Shown here in pieces: positions 1-8,024 of a stretch of 64,000 nucleotides of DNA; the stretch's first letter is position 1, and every line of letters starts with the position of its first letter. The stretch is from Oceanospirillum linum (GTDB lineage: Bacteria; Pseudomonadota; Gammaproteobacteria; Pseudomonadales; Halomonadaceae). Position numbers and translations under genes: made by a program. The notes beneath the pieces were generated by a model. The model ran no database searches, was not told where the DNA came from, and worked only from the letters and a program-made list of their open reading frames with translations. The stretch lies in contig NZ_FXTS01000011.1 of NCBI RefSeq assembly GCF_900182785.1, positions 55,993 to 119,992 of the forward strand. Reading direction: 5' to 3'.

Positions 1-341
1 ATCGCCAGCATAGGCGCCAAAAAGCCAAAGATACTGGCCAGTGTCAAAGGTAAATAGGCCAGAGAAATAAAAGAAAAGAACATCGCTAAACAACCATAGG
101 CGCTTCGCTCCAAATGCCCTCTCCAGTTCTTGGTTTTAAGCGCTAATGGAAACACTCTCAGATAAACTAAATAAAAAACAATCGGGATCAGAGCCACGCT
201 GCTACGCCAGAAAACGATCTGACCCACAGGAGCCTCGGTGGCGGCTTTTTTAACGCAAAGGGCCATACCCGCAAATAAAGCACTGGCCAGTAGCCGGAGC
301 CAAATACCTTTCCAGGACACCCTCATCATATGGTCTCGCAT
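1..341 (-). CDS. EamA/DMT-family transporter, partial (C-terminal part lies outside the window)
   Basis: Reading the minus strand from an ATG at 341 gives an open frame of about 113 codons running off the left edge. It is strongly hydrophobic, with a first membrane segment (SALFAGMALCVKKAA), then 'GQIVFWRSSVALIPIVF' and 'LAMFFSFISLAYLPL'. The pattern of a short first helix, a conserved R after the second helix start and alternating short helices is that of the drug/metabolite (EamA) exporters. The start is only 5 bp beyond the stop of the ABC ATPase gene, so it is probably translated from the same transcript. In-frame ATGs at 329 and 326 are alternative starts. Substrate cannot be told. Confidence 0.75.
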   Translation of the reverse strand, partial: MRDHMMRVSWKGIWLRLLASALFAGMALCVKKAATEAPVGQIVFWRSSVALIPIVFYLVYLRVFPLALKTKNWRGHLERSAYGCLAMFFSFISLAYLPLTLASIFGFLAPMLA

Positions 342-346
342 CGTGC

Positions 347-1099
347 TCAAAAGAAATGTAGAACGGGCCGAGGCAGGGCTGCATCATCAATTCGATACAT
401 GTTAACCCCGAACACCGTACGAATATTTTCCGGACTCAGAACATGTTCCGGTGCCCCAATATCCACCAATCTGCCGGACTGCATCATCAGTAAACGATCA
501 CACTGAGCCGCCTGATTCAAATCATGCAGGGCCACAATAACGGTTGTATTCAGATTCGTTATCAACTGCAGGATGGCAAGTTGGCTCTGAATATCCAGAT
601 GATTGGTGGGCTCATCCAGAATCAGTATCTGGGGTTGCTGGGCCAACACCCGTGCGATATGGACACGCTGACGCTCCCCCCCGGACAGCGTTTGCCAAGT
701 CCGATCCGAAAGATGCTCAATATTCAATTGCTGCATCGCCTGCTCCACAATACGGTCATCCTTATCCGTCCAGGGGTTACTCATCGATAACCAGGGCGTC
801 CGCCCAAGCTCCACCGCATCCCTAACGTAAATTCTGTCGTGAGTGTCAACTTGCTGGGCTACAAAGGCGATCTGACGTGCAACCGCCTCTCGGGACATAG
901 CCTTAACAGGCTCACCAGCCAGCAACACCTCACCCTGATCTGGTGTCGCAATGCCAGCCATCAATCTCAGCAGTGTCGACTTTCCAGAACCGTTTGGCCC
1001 GATCAGTCCCAATACCTCCCCTTGACGCACACTAAAAGAAAGTGGGTGAATCAGCGTTTTCCCCCGTAGTGTAAAACGGAGATCACGGATAGAAATCAT
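347..1099 (-). CDS. Iron/siderophore-type ABC transporter ATP-binding protein (FecE/FhuC family)
   Basis: Energises uptake of an iron chelate across the inner membrane together with the permease and binding protein encoded just upstream. The 250-residue protein has a Walker A motif GPNGSGKST (residues 34-42), Q-loop FVAQQ near 80, ABC signature LSGGERQR (138-145), Walker B ILILDE (158-163) and the H-loop histidine (ALHDLNQA), with the TNHLD D-loop typical of the FecE/BtuD/FhuC group. Its ATG overlaps the stop of the permease gene by 4 bp, showing translational coupling. Substrate class is inferred from the family and from the Fur-type box before the first gene; siderophore, haem or cobalamin cannot be separated by sequence alone, although the Fur box makes cobalamin less likely. 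Confidence 0.93.
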   Translation of the reverse strand: MISIRDLRFTLRGKTLIHPLSFSVRQGEVLGLIGPNGSGKSTLLRLMAGIATPDQGEVLLAGEPVKAMSREAVARQIAFVAQQVDTHDRIYVRDAVELGRTPWLSMSNPWTDKDDRIVEQAMQQLNIEHLSDRTWQTLSGGERQRVHIARVLAQQPQILILDEPTNHLDIQSQLAILQLITNLNTTVIVALHDLNQAAQCDRLLMMQSGRLVDIGAPEHVLSPENIRTVFGVNMYRIDDAALPRPVLHFF

Positions 1100-2130
1100 C
1101 GGTTTTTTGCTCCTTGAATCAGAATAAGGGCAAAAGCGGGAGCCCCAATAAGTGCGGTCACAACGCCGATAGGCAACACTTGCCCACTGATAACAATTCG
1201 GGATATCAGATCAGCAATAACCAGAAAAACAGCCCCCAAAAGCGCTGCAGCGGGAATTAGTCTGCGGTGACGGATACCGACCAAATAACGGGCAGCATGG
1301 GGTATAACCAGCCCGACAAAACCGATAGAGCCCACCATAGAGACCATCACTGCGGTCAACATTGCAGTGACAAAAATGAGTATCAGCCGCACCCTGACAA
1401 CAGAAATCCCCAGGGATTGAGCAGACTCCTCACCAAATGTGAACGCATCCAATGCACGGGCATAGTAAAGGGCCACCAATAGACCCACCAAAGTAGCCGG
1501 AGCTGCCAGCCAGGCATTTTCCCAGCGAACACCGCTGAGATTGCCCAGTAGCCAGAACATGATCCCCCGGGCGGCCTCCGCATCGGCAGATTTCGCAATC
1601 ATCAGGGCAGACAGGGCATGAAAAAGCTGGGCCCCAGCAATACCTGCCAGGATAACCTGCCCAGTCATCCGCGATAGCAACATAACCAGAGCAAAAGCCA
1701 GTAAAGCCCCTGCAAAAGCTCCCGCTGACATTGAGAGAGCACCTGCCCCAACCCCAACAATAGCCACCGCTACAGCCCCCGCCGATGCACCGGCAGAAAT
1801 TCCAAGAATATAGGGGTCCACCAGCACATTCCGCAGTAGTGATTGCAACACAACCCCACTGACGGCCAGAGCCGCACCACAACAGAGCGCAATAACGGCC
1901 CGACTCAGGCGGTATTCCCACAAAATCCCGGCATCAATCGTATCCACAAGATAATTCGCACCCAATAGCTTATTGGCCAGGGTCTTGTAGACTGTTGAAA
2001 GAGGGATAGGGCTTTCACCAATACTCAGTGCTAACGAGACGGCGGCCAATAGGATCACCAGCGCCGAAAATATAACCGGATAGAGGCCGGGTAACATGGT
2101 GTTTACCCGGCTTAAAAGCAGCTGAATCAT
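1096..2130 (-). CDS. FecCD-family ABC transporter permease
   Basis: Inner-membrane channel subunit of the iron ABC transporter. The 344 residues are mostly hydrophobic with about ten membrane spans, as in BtuC and FhuB/FecCD proteins. Family landmarks visible are LSRAVIALCCGAALAVSG near residues 55-72, the 'RNVLVDPYILGISAGASAG' segment and the cytoplasmic coupling motif 'GSIGFVGLVIPHAAR' near 270, which contacts the ATPase. The gene lies 3 bp downstream of the binding-protein gene and overlaps the ATPase gene by 4 bp, so the three are one operon. One permease gene implies a homodimer. Length is normal for the family. Confidence 0.93.
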   Translation of the reverse strand: MIQLLLSRVNTMLPGLYPVIFSALVILLAAVSLALSIGESPIPLSTVYKTLANKLLGANYLVDTIDAGILWEYRLSRAVIALCCGAALAVSGVVLQSLLRNVLVDPYILGISAGASAGAVAVAIVGVGAGALSMSAGAFAGALLAFALVMLLSRMTGQVILAGIAGAQLFHALSALMIAKSADAEAARGIMFWLLGNLSGVRWENAWLAAPATLVGLLVALYYARALDAFTFGEESAQSLGISVVRVRLILIFVTAMLTAVMVSMVGSIGFVGLVIPHAARYLVGIRHRRLIPAAALLGAVFLVIADLISRIVISGQVLPIGVVTALIGAPAFALILIQGAKNR

Positions 2131-2133
2131 GTT

Positions 2134-3171
2134 TTATCTCTCAGCAGAATTCAGCTCAACGATGGCTTTGCTTAACACCTCTAGCCCTGCGACTGATCGC
2201 AGTGTCACCTCCATGGCATGGGCATCCATAACGATAATATGATCATTTTTTACCGCATCCATTTCCCTGGTAACTGGGTCGGTACGCAGAAACTTCAGTT
2301 TCTTTTTATAGTCATCCGCCTCAAAGCGACGGCGATCCATCTTAGCAATCACGATAAAATCCGGATTCGCTTTGGCGATCGACTCCCAGCCCACCATGGG
2401 CCAAACTTCATCGGAATCAATCACATTTTCAACCCCCAAAGAGGCCATCATCCAGGCGGGCACGCCTTTACTCCCACCCACCCAGGGGTCAACGCCTAAA
2501 GCAGCACTGGAGTACCAAACGACACCGGAAAGCCCCTGTTGCCGGTAGGGCTCGGCGCTAGCGATAGCCATGGCTTCCCGCTGACGGATGGATTCAATCA
2601 ATGCCTCTCCACGAGGTTCAACGCGAAACAGGGAGGCGATATCACGGATACTGCGATACAGACTATCCAGAGAGAAGAGCGCCGTTCGCACCCCATCGAT
2701 GCCTTTACTGGTATCCTGGTCGATGCACTGAGAGGCCAGCACATAGGTGTTAACACCTAGCTTATGAAACTGTTCGCGTTTGCCCACAACCCCATTTGGG
2801 CCAACTGTGAACAGAAAGTCTGCGGTCACCAGATCCGGTTTTCTTGCCATCACGCCTTCAAAGCTCGGAAAGTTCTCCGCAATTCGCTCGATACCGGAAT
2901 CGATCTTTTCAAACTCAGGGGCAACATCAGTGAACCAATTAGATGTACCGACAACTCTGTCCCCCAACCCAAGGCTATACAACATCTCGGTTGTTGCCTG
3001 ACCAACGGTCACAACACGCTGTGGCGGTTCGCTCAAAGCCAGCTGTTGTCCGCAATTTTCCAGAAGAATCGTTTTGGCAGTACTTTCAGCCTGAACCCAG
3101 GTGGGAATAGAAAGAAGTCCAGCGAACAGAGTAGCCCGACCAACAGATCGCAATGTAGAAAAAGAGGTCAT
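2134..3171 (-). CDS. Periplasmic iron-chelate-binding protein (FecB/BtuF fold)
   Basis: Captures the ferric chelate in the periplasm and hands it to the permease. I place the start at the ATG at 3171 because an AAGGAT Shine-Dalgarno lies just before it and a signal peptide follows directly (residues 1-28, ending in WVQA-E); longer upstream readings lack both. The mature part has the class III binding-protein layout: 'PQRVVTVGQATTEMLYSLGLGDRVVG' at the first lobe, the 'FEGVMARKPDLV' segment, a long linking helix and 'ESIAKANPDFIVI' in the second lobe. First gene of the iron operon; a near-perfect Fur box sits about 65 bp upstream. The exact ligand is unknown. Confidence 0.9.
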   Translation of the reverse strand: MTSFSTLRSVGRATLFAGLLSIPTWVQAESTAKTILLENCGQQLALSEPPQRVVTVGQATTEMLYSLGLGDRVVGTSNWFTDVAPEFEKIDSGIERIAENFPSFEGVMARKPDLVTADFLFTVGPNGVVGKREQFHKLGVNTYVLASQCIDQDTSKGIDGVRTALFSLDSLYRSIRDIASLFRVEPRGEALIESIRQREAMAIASAEPYRQQGLSGVVWYSSAALGVDPWVGGSKGVPAWMMASLGVENVIDSDEVWPMVGWESIAKANPDFIVIAKMDRRRFEADDYKKKLKFLRTDPVTREMDAVKNDHIIVMDAHAMEVTLRSVAGLEVLSKAIVELNSAER

Positions 3172-3235
3172 AGATAAATCCTTGATACAGATGTTAAAAG
3201 GTCCGTCATTACATGTGCAGCAGGATTTTGCCTGT

Positions 3236-3256
3236 AATTGATAACAATTATCAATT
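3236..3256 (-). promoter_or_regulatory. Fur box in front of the iron ABC operon
   Basis: A perfect 9-3-9 inverted repeat (arms AATTGATAA and TTATCAATT). Its core reads TGATAAC-A-ATTATCA, one mismatch from the 7-1-7 Fur consensus TGATAATnATTATCA. It lies about 65 bp upstream of the binding-protein ATG on the minus strand, a position compatible with overlap of the promoter. Iron-responsive repression by Fur is the natural reading, and it agrees with the transporter family. Confidence 0.85.
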
Positions 3257-3338
3257 GAATTAATATTAAGGGGGTATGACATAATGGAATACCCTGCTGA
3301 AGAGCGAACCGGTATCCTTAAATCGAATTGAGGGCATC

Positions 3339-4265
3339 ATGCGCAGTACATTTAATCTCCGGCAACTGGAAGCGTTCCGGGCCGTGATCAAACATGGCTC
3401 CGCACTACGGGCCGCTGATAGTCTTTTTCTAACGCAATCAGCGGTCAGTAAACTGATCTCATCATTTGAGGAAGCCACAGGACTGGAGCTCTTCACCCGA
3501 CAGTCCGGTCGACTTAAACCGACGTCAGATGCATTAAAGCTTTTTGAGCAAAGTGATCACTTGTTTGCAGAGCTTTCAGGATTAAACCGTAAAATTGGTG
3601 AGCTGAAGAACAAAGAAAGAAGAGGCCTGACGATCGGTTTTCTGCCTGCGCTGGCCAGCCAGTATTCCGCTGAAGTTTGCAGGCTGTTTCGTCAGGAAAA
3701 CCCTGGCATTGAGCTCTCCCTGGTTACCAGCAACAGCCCAGCCATTAAAGAGCTACTCATCAGCCACAAGCTGGATATAGGGGTTGTCGCTACGCCGATC
3801 GATCACCCAACCATCAGCTCTACACCTATACTGAGCTCCTCATTAATGGCGGTGCTACCCAGGGATCACCCTTTAGCCCGTCAGAAGGTTCTGCACGCCA
3901 GAGACTTAGATGGCTTTGATTTTGTTGATTACAACCCGGATGATCATTGCAGTGCACTGCAGACAAAACTATTTGATCAGTTTAACTGCCGCCCCAACTT
4001 CCTGATAAACGGTACCACCGCATCCATGGTGATCAACCTGGTTACCGCGGGGTTTGGTGTCGGCCTGGTTCACCCCGCATCAGCCCACTGGCGACACCAG
4101 CAACTGGCCATTATTCCCTTTATGCCCAAAACTCCGATCTCATACTATTTTTGTCACAACGAACAGAATCACAATGCCGATTTAATACAAGTTTTTGCCC
4201 AGTGTATGGATAAAATCTACTACGATGTCTTTCGTCAGGACACACTAAAAGATACCCACCTTTAA
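3339..4265 (+). CDS. LysR-family transcriptional regulator
   Basis: A 308-residue DNA-binding regulator. The N-terminal winged helix-turn-helix (residues 4-63) is clear: 'NLRQLEAFRAVIKHGSAL', then 'AADSLFLTQSAVSKLISSFE', then 'GLELFTRQ'. The rest is the two-lobed periplasmic-binding-protein-like effector domain, starting near residue 90 (LTIGFLPALASQYSAEV). It is transcribed away from the iron operon across about 165 bp and converges on the LuxR-type gene, overlapping it by 4 bp. The domain resembles regulators of amino-acid and opine use (OoxR/NocR-like), but the target cannot be deduced from its neighbours. Confidence 0.9.
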   Translation: MRSTFNLRQLEAFRAVIKHGSALRAADSLFLTQSAVSKLISSFEEATGLELFTRQSGRLKPTSDALKLFEQSDHLFAELSGLNRKIGELKNKERRGLTIGFLPALASQYSAEVCRLFRQENPGIELSLVTSNSPAIKELLISHKLDIGVVATPIDHPTISSTPILSSSLMAVLPRDHPLARQKVLHARDLDGFDFVDYNPDDHCSALQTKLFDQFNCRPNFLINGTTASMVINLVTAGFGVGLVHPASAHWRHQQLAIIPFMPKTPISYYFCHNEQNHNADLIQVFAQCMDKIYYDVFRQDTLKDTHL

Positions 4266-5068
4266 CTCACCAGCAAGTGCGTCATAAACAACTGATACAG
4301 TTCGCTCAGGGAACTGACATTCAGTTTGCGGTAGATGCTCTTGCGGTGGTTCTTCACTGTGCCCAGGGCGATACTTTCCAACTGGGCGATATCTGCGGAG
4401 TCATACCCCTGCACGATTAACAAAGTAATCCCCTGCTCTTTCGGGGTCGGCAGGCCCTCACCAAAGGAGTGCATCGCCTGTTGCAGCGCAAGCCGGAACT
4501 CACTCTTATCCGCCATGGCAGACGATTGCAGCATAGAGGTCTCGGGTTTGCGCTCAGCCCCCGCCCACTGCTGACGGATCAGGGCATGCAGTACCGCAGA
4601 ATCAGCGCTGAGTTCATGGTACTGCCGCATATGCCGGGTCGGGTCTTCATCGGTTTGTCCGGTAAACAGTAAAATCCAGCGCTCTTCATCCAACCATGTA
4701 CAGAGGCACAGCTCATCAAAAACACCGGTCTGAGGACAAAATTGCTGTTGATACCGGTTGATCAGATAGCGCTGCTGAGAACTGGCATCCTGAACCAGAC
4801 CGGAGAGTATCAGCGCTTTGTCACCATGATTCTCCAGGCAAAACTGATAAAAAGGATCACTCAGATAAGCATCGGTCAGATAGCGCTGAAACAGGTATTC
4901 CCGGTTATGAGGAATAGCATCATAGAGATAAATAGGGTGTTTATTACGGCGGCAGCCAAGAATAATCAGATGGCTGCAGGGCAGTAGCGTACGCAGATAA
5001 TCTGCCAGTGCAGAGCTGAACCCCGGTGTGCCGGTGGCTTCAATAATCGCAGCCAGTTTAGCTTTCAT
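4262..5068 (-). CDS. LuxR-type HTH transcriptional regulator
   Basis: A 268-residue regulator with a C-terminal LuxR/GerE helix-turn-helix: 'PTPKEQGITLLIVQGYDSADIAQ' followed by 'GTVKNHRKSIYRKLNVSS' (about residues 207-258). The first ~190 residues have no recognisable autoinducer or receiver domain; they are rich in Trp, Tyr, His and Gln and probably form a sensor of unknown ligand. A strong ribosome site (AAGGAGG) precedes the ATG at 5068. It follows, in the same direction, a LysR gene whose stop is only 28 bp away, so the two may be co-transcribed. Confidence 0.85.
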   Translation of the reverse strand: MKAKLAAIIEATGTPGFSSALADYLRTLLPCSHLIILGCRRNKHPIYLYDAIPHNREYLFQRYLTDAYLSDPFYQFCLENHGDKALILSGLVQDASSQQRYLINRYQQQFCPQTGVFDELCLCTWLDEERWILLFTGQTDEDPTRHMRQYHELSADSAVLHALIRQQWAGAERKPETSMLQSSAMADKSEFRLALQQAMHSFGEGLPTPKEQGITLLIVQGYDSADIAQLESIALGTVKNHRKSIYRKLNVSSLSELYQLFMTHLLVS

Positions 5069-5095
5069 GGTACGGCCTCCTTTTATGGCTACACG

Positions 5096-6001
5096 CTACC
5101 GGGGCACGTTAAGGGCAGACGCTGATAATATCTGTCTGATCTCAGTCGCGACGGTTTGTACCCGCTTTGGCAGAGGGCTCTGGCGGTGCTCAATCTGATA
5201 CAGTGTCTCACTCACAGGCTGATTTAACGCAAAGGTGGCAATTTTATCCTGCTCGCTAAACGCTTCTACGGCATAGCTTGGCAGTACCGTAAACCCTAAG
5301 CCAAGACTCACCGGCTGTAAAATCAAGCTAATCTGGTTAGAAAACCCCCGTCGGATAAACTGTTCAACATGCTCAAACGATGAGTAGTTAGCCTGCAGCA
5401 GTAAACCCGCATGATGCTCTGCATCAGGATGCCCGATAAAACCAAGATCGCACAAGGTCTGCCACTGGGGAACTGCAGCATAGTCTGCCTGTTTAGGTAT
5501 CACCAACAGCAGAGGCTCCTCTGCAACCGGCTGGCTTTTAACGTCCTCATGATGTGGCGGCTGACTGGTGAATCCCAAGTCGATGCGTCGCTGGGCTATA
5601 GCCTGTTCAATCTCACGATTGGGGGCAAAGCGATAATCAATACTCAGGCCGGGGTGCTGGCTCTGCTGTATCAGTAGCTGCGGATACAGTTTAAGCCCAA
5701 CACTTCCTGGTGACATCACACGTACTTCACCTTGGTATTCGGGGTCATCGATGACACTGGCGGCAAGGTGTTCCATATCAGCCAGCAATGATTTTCCCTG
5801 CCGATAAAGTCGCTGTCCCGCATCCGTCAATATGAATTGCCGGGCATCCCGGATCAGTAAACGGGTCTGCAGCTGATCTTCCAGCTTCCGAATATGCTGA
5901 CTGACCCCGGATTGGGTCATAAACAGCTGTTCAGCGGTGCGGGTAAAGTGACCAATATCCACCAGGCTGCAGAAGGTTTTCAGTAGGCGCGGATCTATCA
6001 T
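5096..6001 (-). CDS. LysR-family transcriptional regulator
   Basis: A 301-residue LysR regulator: HTH at residues 1-60 ('LLKTFCSLVDIGHFTRTAEQ', 'MTQSGVSQHIRKLEDQL') and an effector domain from about residue 90 (GEVRVMSPGSVGLKLYPQLL). It is divergent from the VOC-protein gene at 6133, with two overlapping AT-rich palindromes between them, the usual layout for a LysR gene and its target. No strong Shine-Dalgarno is visible before the ATG at 6001. Effector unknown. Confidence 0.9.
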   Translation of the reverse strand: MIDPRLLKTFCSLVDIGHFTRTAEQLFMTQSGVSQHIRKLEDQLQTRLLIRDARQFILTDAGQRLYRQGKSLLADMEHLAASVIDDPEYQGEVRVMSPGSVGLKLYPQLLIQQSQHPGLSIDYRFAPNREIEQAIAQRRIDLGFTSQPPHHEDVKSQPVAEEPLLLVIPKQADYAAVPQWQTLCDLGFIGHPDAEHHAGLLLQANYSSFEHVEQFIRRGFSNQISLILQPVSLGLGFTVLPSYAVEAFSEQDKIATFALNQPVSETLYQIEHRQSPLPKRVQTVATEIRQILSASALNVPR

Positions 6002-6021
6002 TACAAAATATTCTCAAATCA

Positions 6022-6049
6022 ATCAATATTGATAATTTTATATTATCAA
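6022..6049. promoter_or_regulatory. Overlapping palindromes between lysR and the VOC gene, probable LysR operator
   Basis: Two inverted repeats overlap: ATCAAT/ATTGAT at 6022-6033, and TTGATAAT-N5-ATTATCAA at 6029-6049. The second fits the T-N11-A dyad style of LysR-type boxes. It sits about 25-50 bp above the LysR start and 85-110 bp above the VOC gene start. The TTGATAAT arms also look like Fur half-sites, but the 5-bp spacer is wrong for the 7-1-7 arrangement. Confidence 0.55.
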
Positions 6050-6132
6050 AGACCCTTTGTATGCTGCCCGTTATCGAAGCAGAGCTAAGCTCTGAAACAG
6101 CAACCCGAACAAGATAACCTGAGAGGTCAGTC

Positions 6133-6672
6133 ATGATTGCCAAACAAATGATGCCCCGTCATCCGGCAGAACAGCACGCAACCTATCCACGTAATTTCTC
6201 CCATATCGGTATTTCGGTACCGGATCTGGACGCTGCGGTTAAATTCTATACTGAGGTGCTGGGTTGGTATCTGATTATGCAGCCCACCACCATCGAAGAA
6301 GATGACAGTGCTATCGGCGAGATGTGTACTGAAGTGTTTGGCGAGGGCTGGAAACGCTTTCAGATTGCACACCTGTCCACAGGGGATCGTATCGGGGTTG
6401 AGCTATTCCAGTTTGATAACCAGGAAAACCCTGAGAATAACTTTGAATACTGGAAAACCGGCATCTTCCACTTTTGCGTTCAGGACCCAAATGTAGAAGA
6501 ACTGGCCGAGCGTATTCTGGCCGCCGGTGGTAAGAAACGGATGGAAAAGCCGCGCTACTACTACCCTGGTGAGAAGCCTTATCGCATGATCTATATGGAA
6601 GATCCGTTCGGCAATATTCTGGAGATCTACAGCCACAGCTATGAGCTGATTTACAGCGCCGGAGCTTACTGA
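6133..6672 (+). CDS. VOC-fold (glyoxalase/dioxygenase superfamily) protein
   Basis: A 179-residue single vicinal-oxygen-chelate protein. The first half-domain begins 'NFSHIGISVPDLDAAVKFYTEV' (residues 18-39) and the second has 'GIFHFCVQDPNVEEL' and 'YMEDPFGNILEIYSHSYEL'. The four likely metal ligands are His in FSHIG, Glu in GVELFQF, His in IFHFC and Glu in ILEIYSH, the glyoxalase I pattern. It is longer than classic GloA (about 135-140), with an insertion around 'TTIEEDDSAIGEMCTEVFGEGW'. An AGAGGT ribosome site precedes the ATG. It is divergent from a LysR regulator and converges, with a 7-bp overlap, on the DOPA-dioxygenase-like gene. Substrate unknown; could be a lactoylglutathione lyase-like enzyme or a ring-cleaving enzyme. 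Confidence 0.85.
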   Translation: MIAKQMMPRHPAEQHATYPRNFSHIGISVPDLDAAVKFYTEVLGWYLIMQPTTIEEDDSAIGEMCTEVFGEGWKRFQIAHLSTGDRIGVELFQFDNQENPENNFEYWKTGIFHFCVQDPNVEELAERILAAGGKKRMEKPRYYYPGEKPYRMIYMEDPFGNILEIYSHSYELIYSAGAY

Positions 6673-7064
6673 AACATCGACAGATCCAATACCAGGGGCT
6701 GACCAAGCCAATAGGCGTGCTCGGTGTGATCTTTCAGGTGATCGCCGGTAACGCCATGTACCAAAATGGACAGTCCTGTCCGCCCGCACGCCGCTGACTC
6801 GCAGCGCTGAGCATCCAACCAGGGAATCAGCTGCTCAAAATCGGTTGTTTTAAAGAGTAACTGACAGCTCCACGCCGGGTGGGGGCCAACCCGCTGCTGA
6901 TGCACCCGCCCGACCTGAATACCAAACTGCTCACCGGCCCGATGGCAGAGACGGGTAGCAAAGCCCAGAGTCTGCTCATCAAAATAGACGTGGGCGTGGA
7001 ACACGCTGTGAACATTGGCCGGATACCGGCCAACGGAGGCATTGAAAAAATCAGATACGGACAT
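6666..7064 (-). CDS. DOPA 4,5-dioxygenase-family protein
   Basis: A 132-residue protein with the hallmarks of the small DOPA 4,5-dioxygenase family (PF08883-type): 'FHAHVYFD' near residue 22, then 'VGRVHQQRVGPHPAWSCQLLF' spread over residues 51-72, and a C-terminal 'HGVTGDHLKDHTEHAYWLG'. The repeated His residues are candidate metal ligands. In fungi the family opens the catechol ring of L-DOPA; the role of bacterial members is mostly unproven. Its ATG directly abuts the stop of the LysE-type exporter gene, so the two are one operon, which hints at handling of an aromatic amino-acid-like compound. That last step is inference. Confidence 0.8.
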   Translation of the reverse strand: MSVSDFFNASVGRYPANVHSVFHAHVYFDEQTLGFATRLCHRAGEQFGIQVGRVHQQRVGPHPAWSCQLLFKTTDFEQLIPWLDAQRCESAACGRTGLSILVHGVTGDHLKDHTEHAYWLGQPLVLDLSMFQ

Positions 7065-7676
7065 TTAAGGGATCACCACCCGAACCGCCAAACCAATCAG
7101 CACGACACCCGTCATCTGCTCAATACGCTTCACATGGCGACGTAACCAGGCCAGCAGATGTGCCTGGGAGAACAGAAGTGCCACCAGCGTGTACCAGAGA
7201 CCATCTACGATTGACGCTGTCAGTACCATAATCAGCTGAGCCTCTAAGCCCTGATCAGCGGTGACAAACTGAGAAAAAAGTGCGGTGAAGAAAACCGCCA
7301 GTTTCGGGTTCAGCAGCGAGATAAAAAGGCCGGACCGTGCCGCCTGCCAATAGGTCTCTCGGGTGCCGTTTTCTGCCTGTAACTCAGGGGTAGATGCATA
7401 GCGCAGGGCATTAAAACCAAGCCAGACCAGATAAGCCGCACCCGCCCAGGTCAGCGCCAGATAAACGGTCTCATAACGGTTGACCAGAATCCCCAGCCCC
7501 CAAACGGTTGCGGCAGCCCAGGCCGCTACACCCAAGGCATGGGCACAACCCGCTGCAATACCGTGACCGCGACCGTTACTGACGGTTTGACGCAGTACCA
7601 CAGCTAAACTCGGCCCCGGTGACATCGCACCCAGTACACAGATCAACAGCAGAGATAACCAAAGGACTAAAGACAT
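7065..7676 (-). CDS. LysE/RhtB-family exporter
   Basis: A 203-residue inner-membrane protein of six predicted spans, of the LysE/RhtB amino-acid exporter family. The family signature 'GAMSPGPSLAVVLRQTV' is at residues 16-32, followed by a hydrophobic 'GIAAGCAHALGVAAWAAATVWGLG' region and 'LFISLLNPKLAVFFTALFSQF' (about 112-132), the conserved NPK motif. It is the promoter-proximal gene of a pair with the DOPA-dioxygenase-like protein. Substrate unknown. Confidence 0.9.
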   Translation of the reverse strand: MSLVLWLSLLLICVLGAMSPGPSLAVVLRQTVSNGRGHGIAAGCAHALGVAAWAAATVWGLGILVNRYETVYLALTWAGAAYLVWLGFNALRYASTPELQAENGTRETYWQAARSGLFISLLNPKLAVFFTALFSQFVTADQGLEAQLIMVLTASIVDGLWYTLVALLFSQAHLLAWLRRHVKRIEQMTGVVLIGLAVRVVIP

Positions 7677-7825
7677 AGGGTTTCCTTAAAACAGTCAAGC
7701 AAAACGGAGTATTTTAGGACTGAAAAATATTGCAGGCTACTAATCAGCAATGGTTGAGAGCAAACAGTTCAATCTTGGGCACATAACAGCTACAATCTGA
7801 TGTTCAGAGCACTAGGAATACAGAG

Positions 7826-8017
7826 ATGAAAAAGCGTAAAGTTCGATCAACAATCGTCACCTCACATCACGTTGCCACCATAGCCGTAAAAATGGGCGCT
7901 CAAACCTATGATCGCGCTCTGAAAAACATGTGTTCATCTTTCCGGGCAGAGAATATCAAATTCGATATTCAAGAAGCCTCCGTATTAGAGAGTATACTTC
8001 AGAAGGAATCTCGATAA
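7826..8017 (+). CDS. Small protein with Fic-inhibitory motif, probable Fic antitoxin (VbhA/YhfG-like)
   Basis: A 63-residue protein preceded by a purine-rich stretch (GGAATACAGAG). It carries SFRAEN at residues 38-43, which fits the (S/T)xxxE(G/N) motif that blocks the ATP site of Fic enzymes. The surrounding segment 'KNMCSSFRAENIKFDIQ' lines up with the known antitoxin VbhA ('RNALASQRLEGLEPDPQ', from memory), sharing N, S, R, E, D and Q at equivalent places, and the size (62 in VbhA, about 55 in YhfG) matches. It lies 7 bp from the end of a Fic gene but on the opposite strand, tail to tail, whereas known antitoxins are upstream in the same operon. Function is inferred from motif, size and position. 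Confidence 0.65.
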   Translation: MKKRKVRSTIVTSHHVATIAVKMGAQTYDRALKNMCSSFRAENIKFDIQEASVLESILQKESR

Positions 8018-8024
8018 ATCGAGA

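Noticed and set aside
6022..6049. Fur box between lysR and the VOC gene
   Set aside because: The TTGATAAT arms look like Fur half-sites, but the 5-bp spacer does not fit 7-1-7, and neither flanking gene is iron-related.
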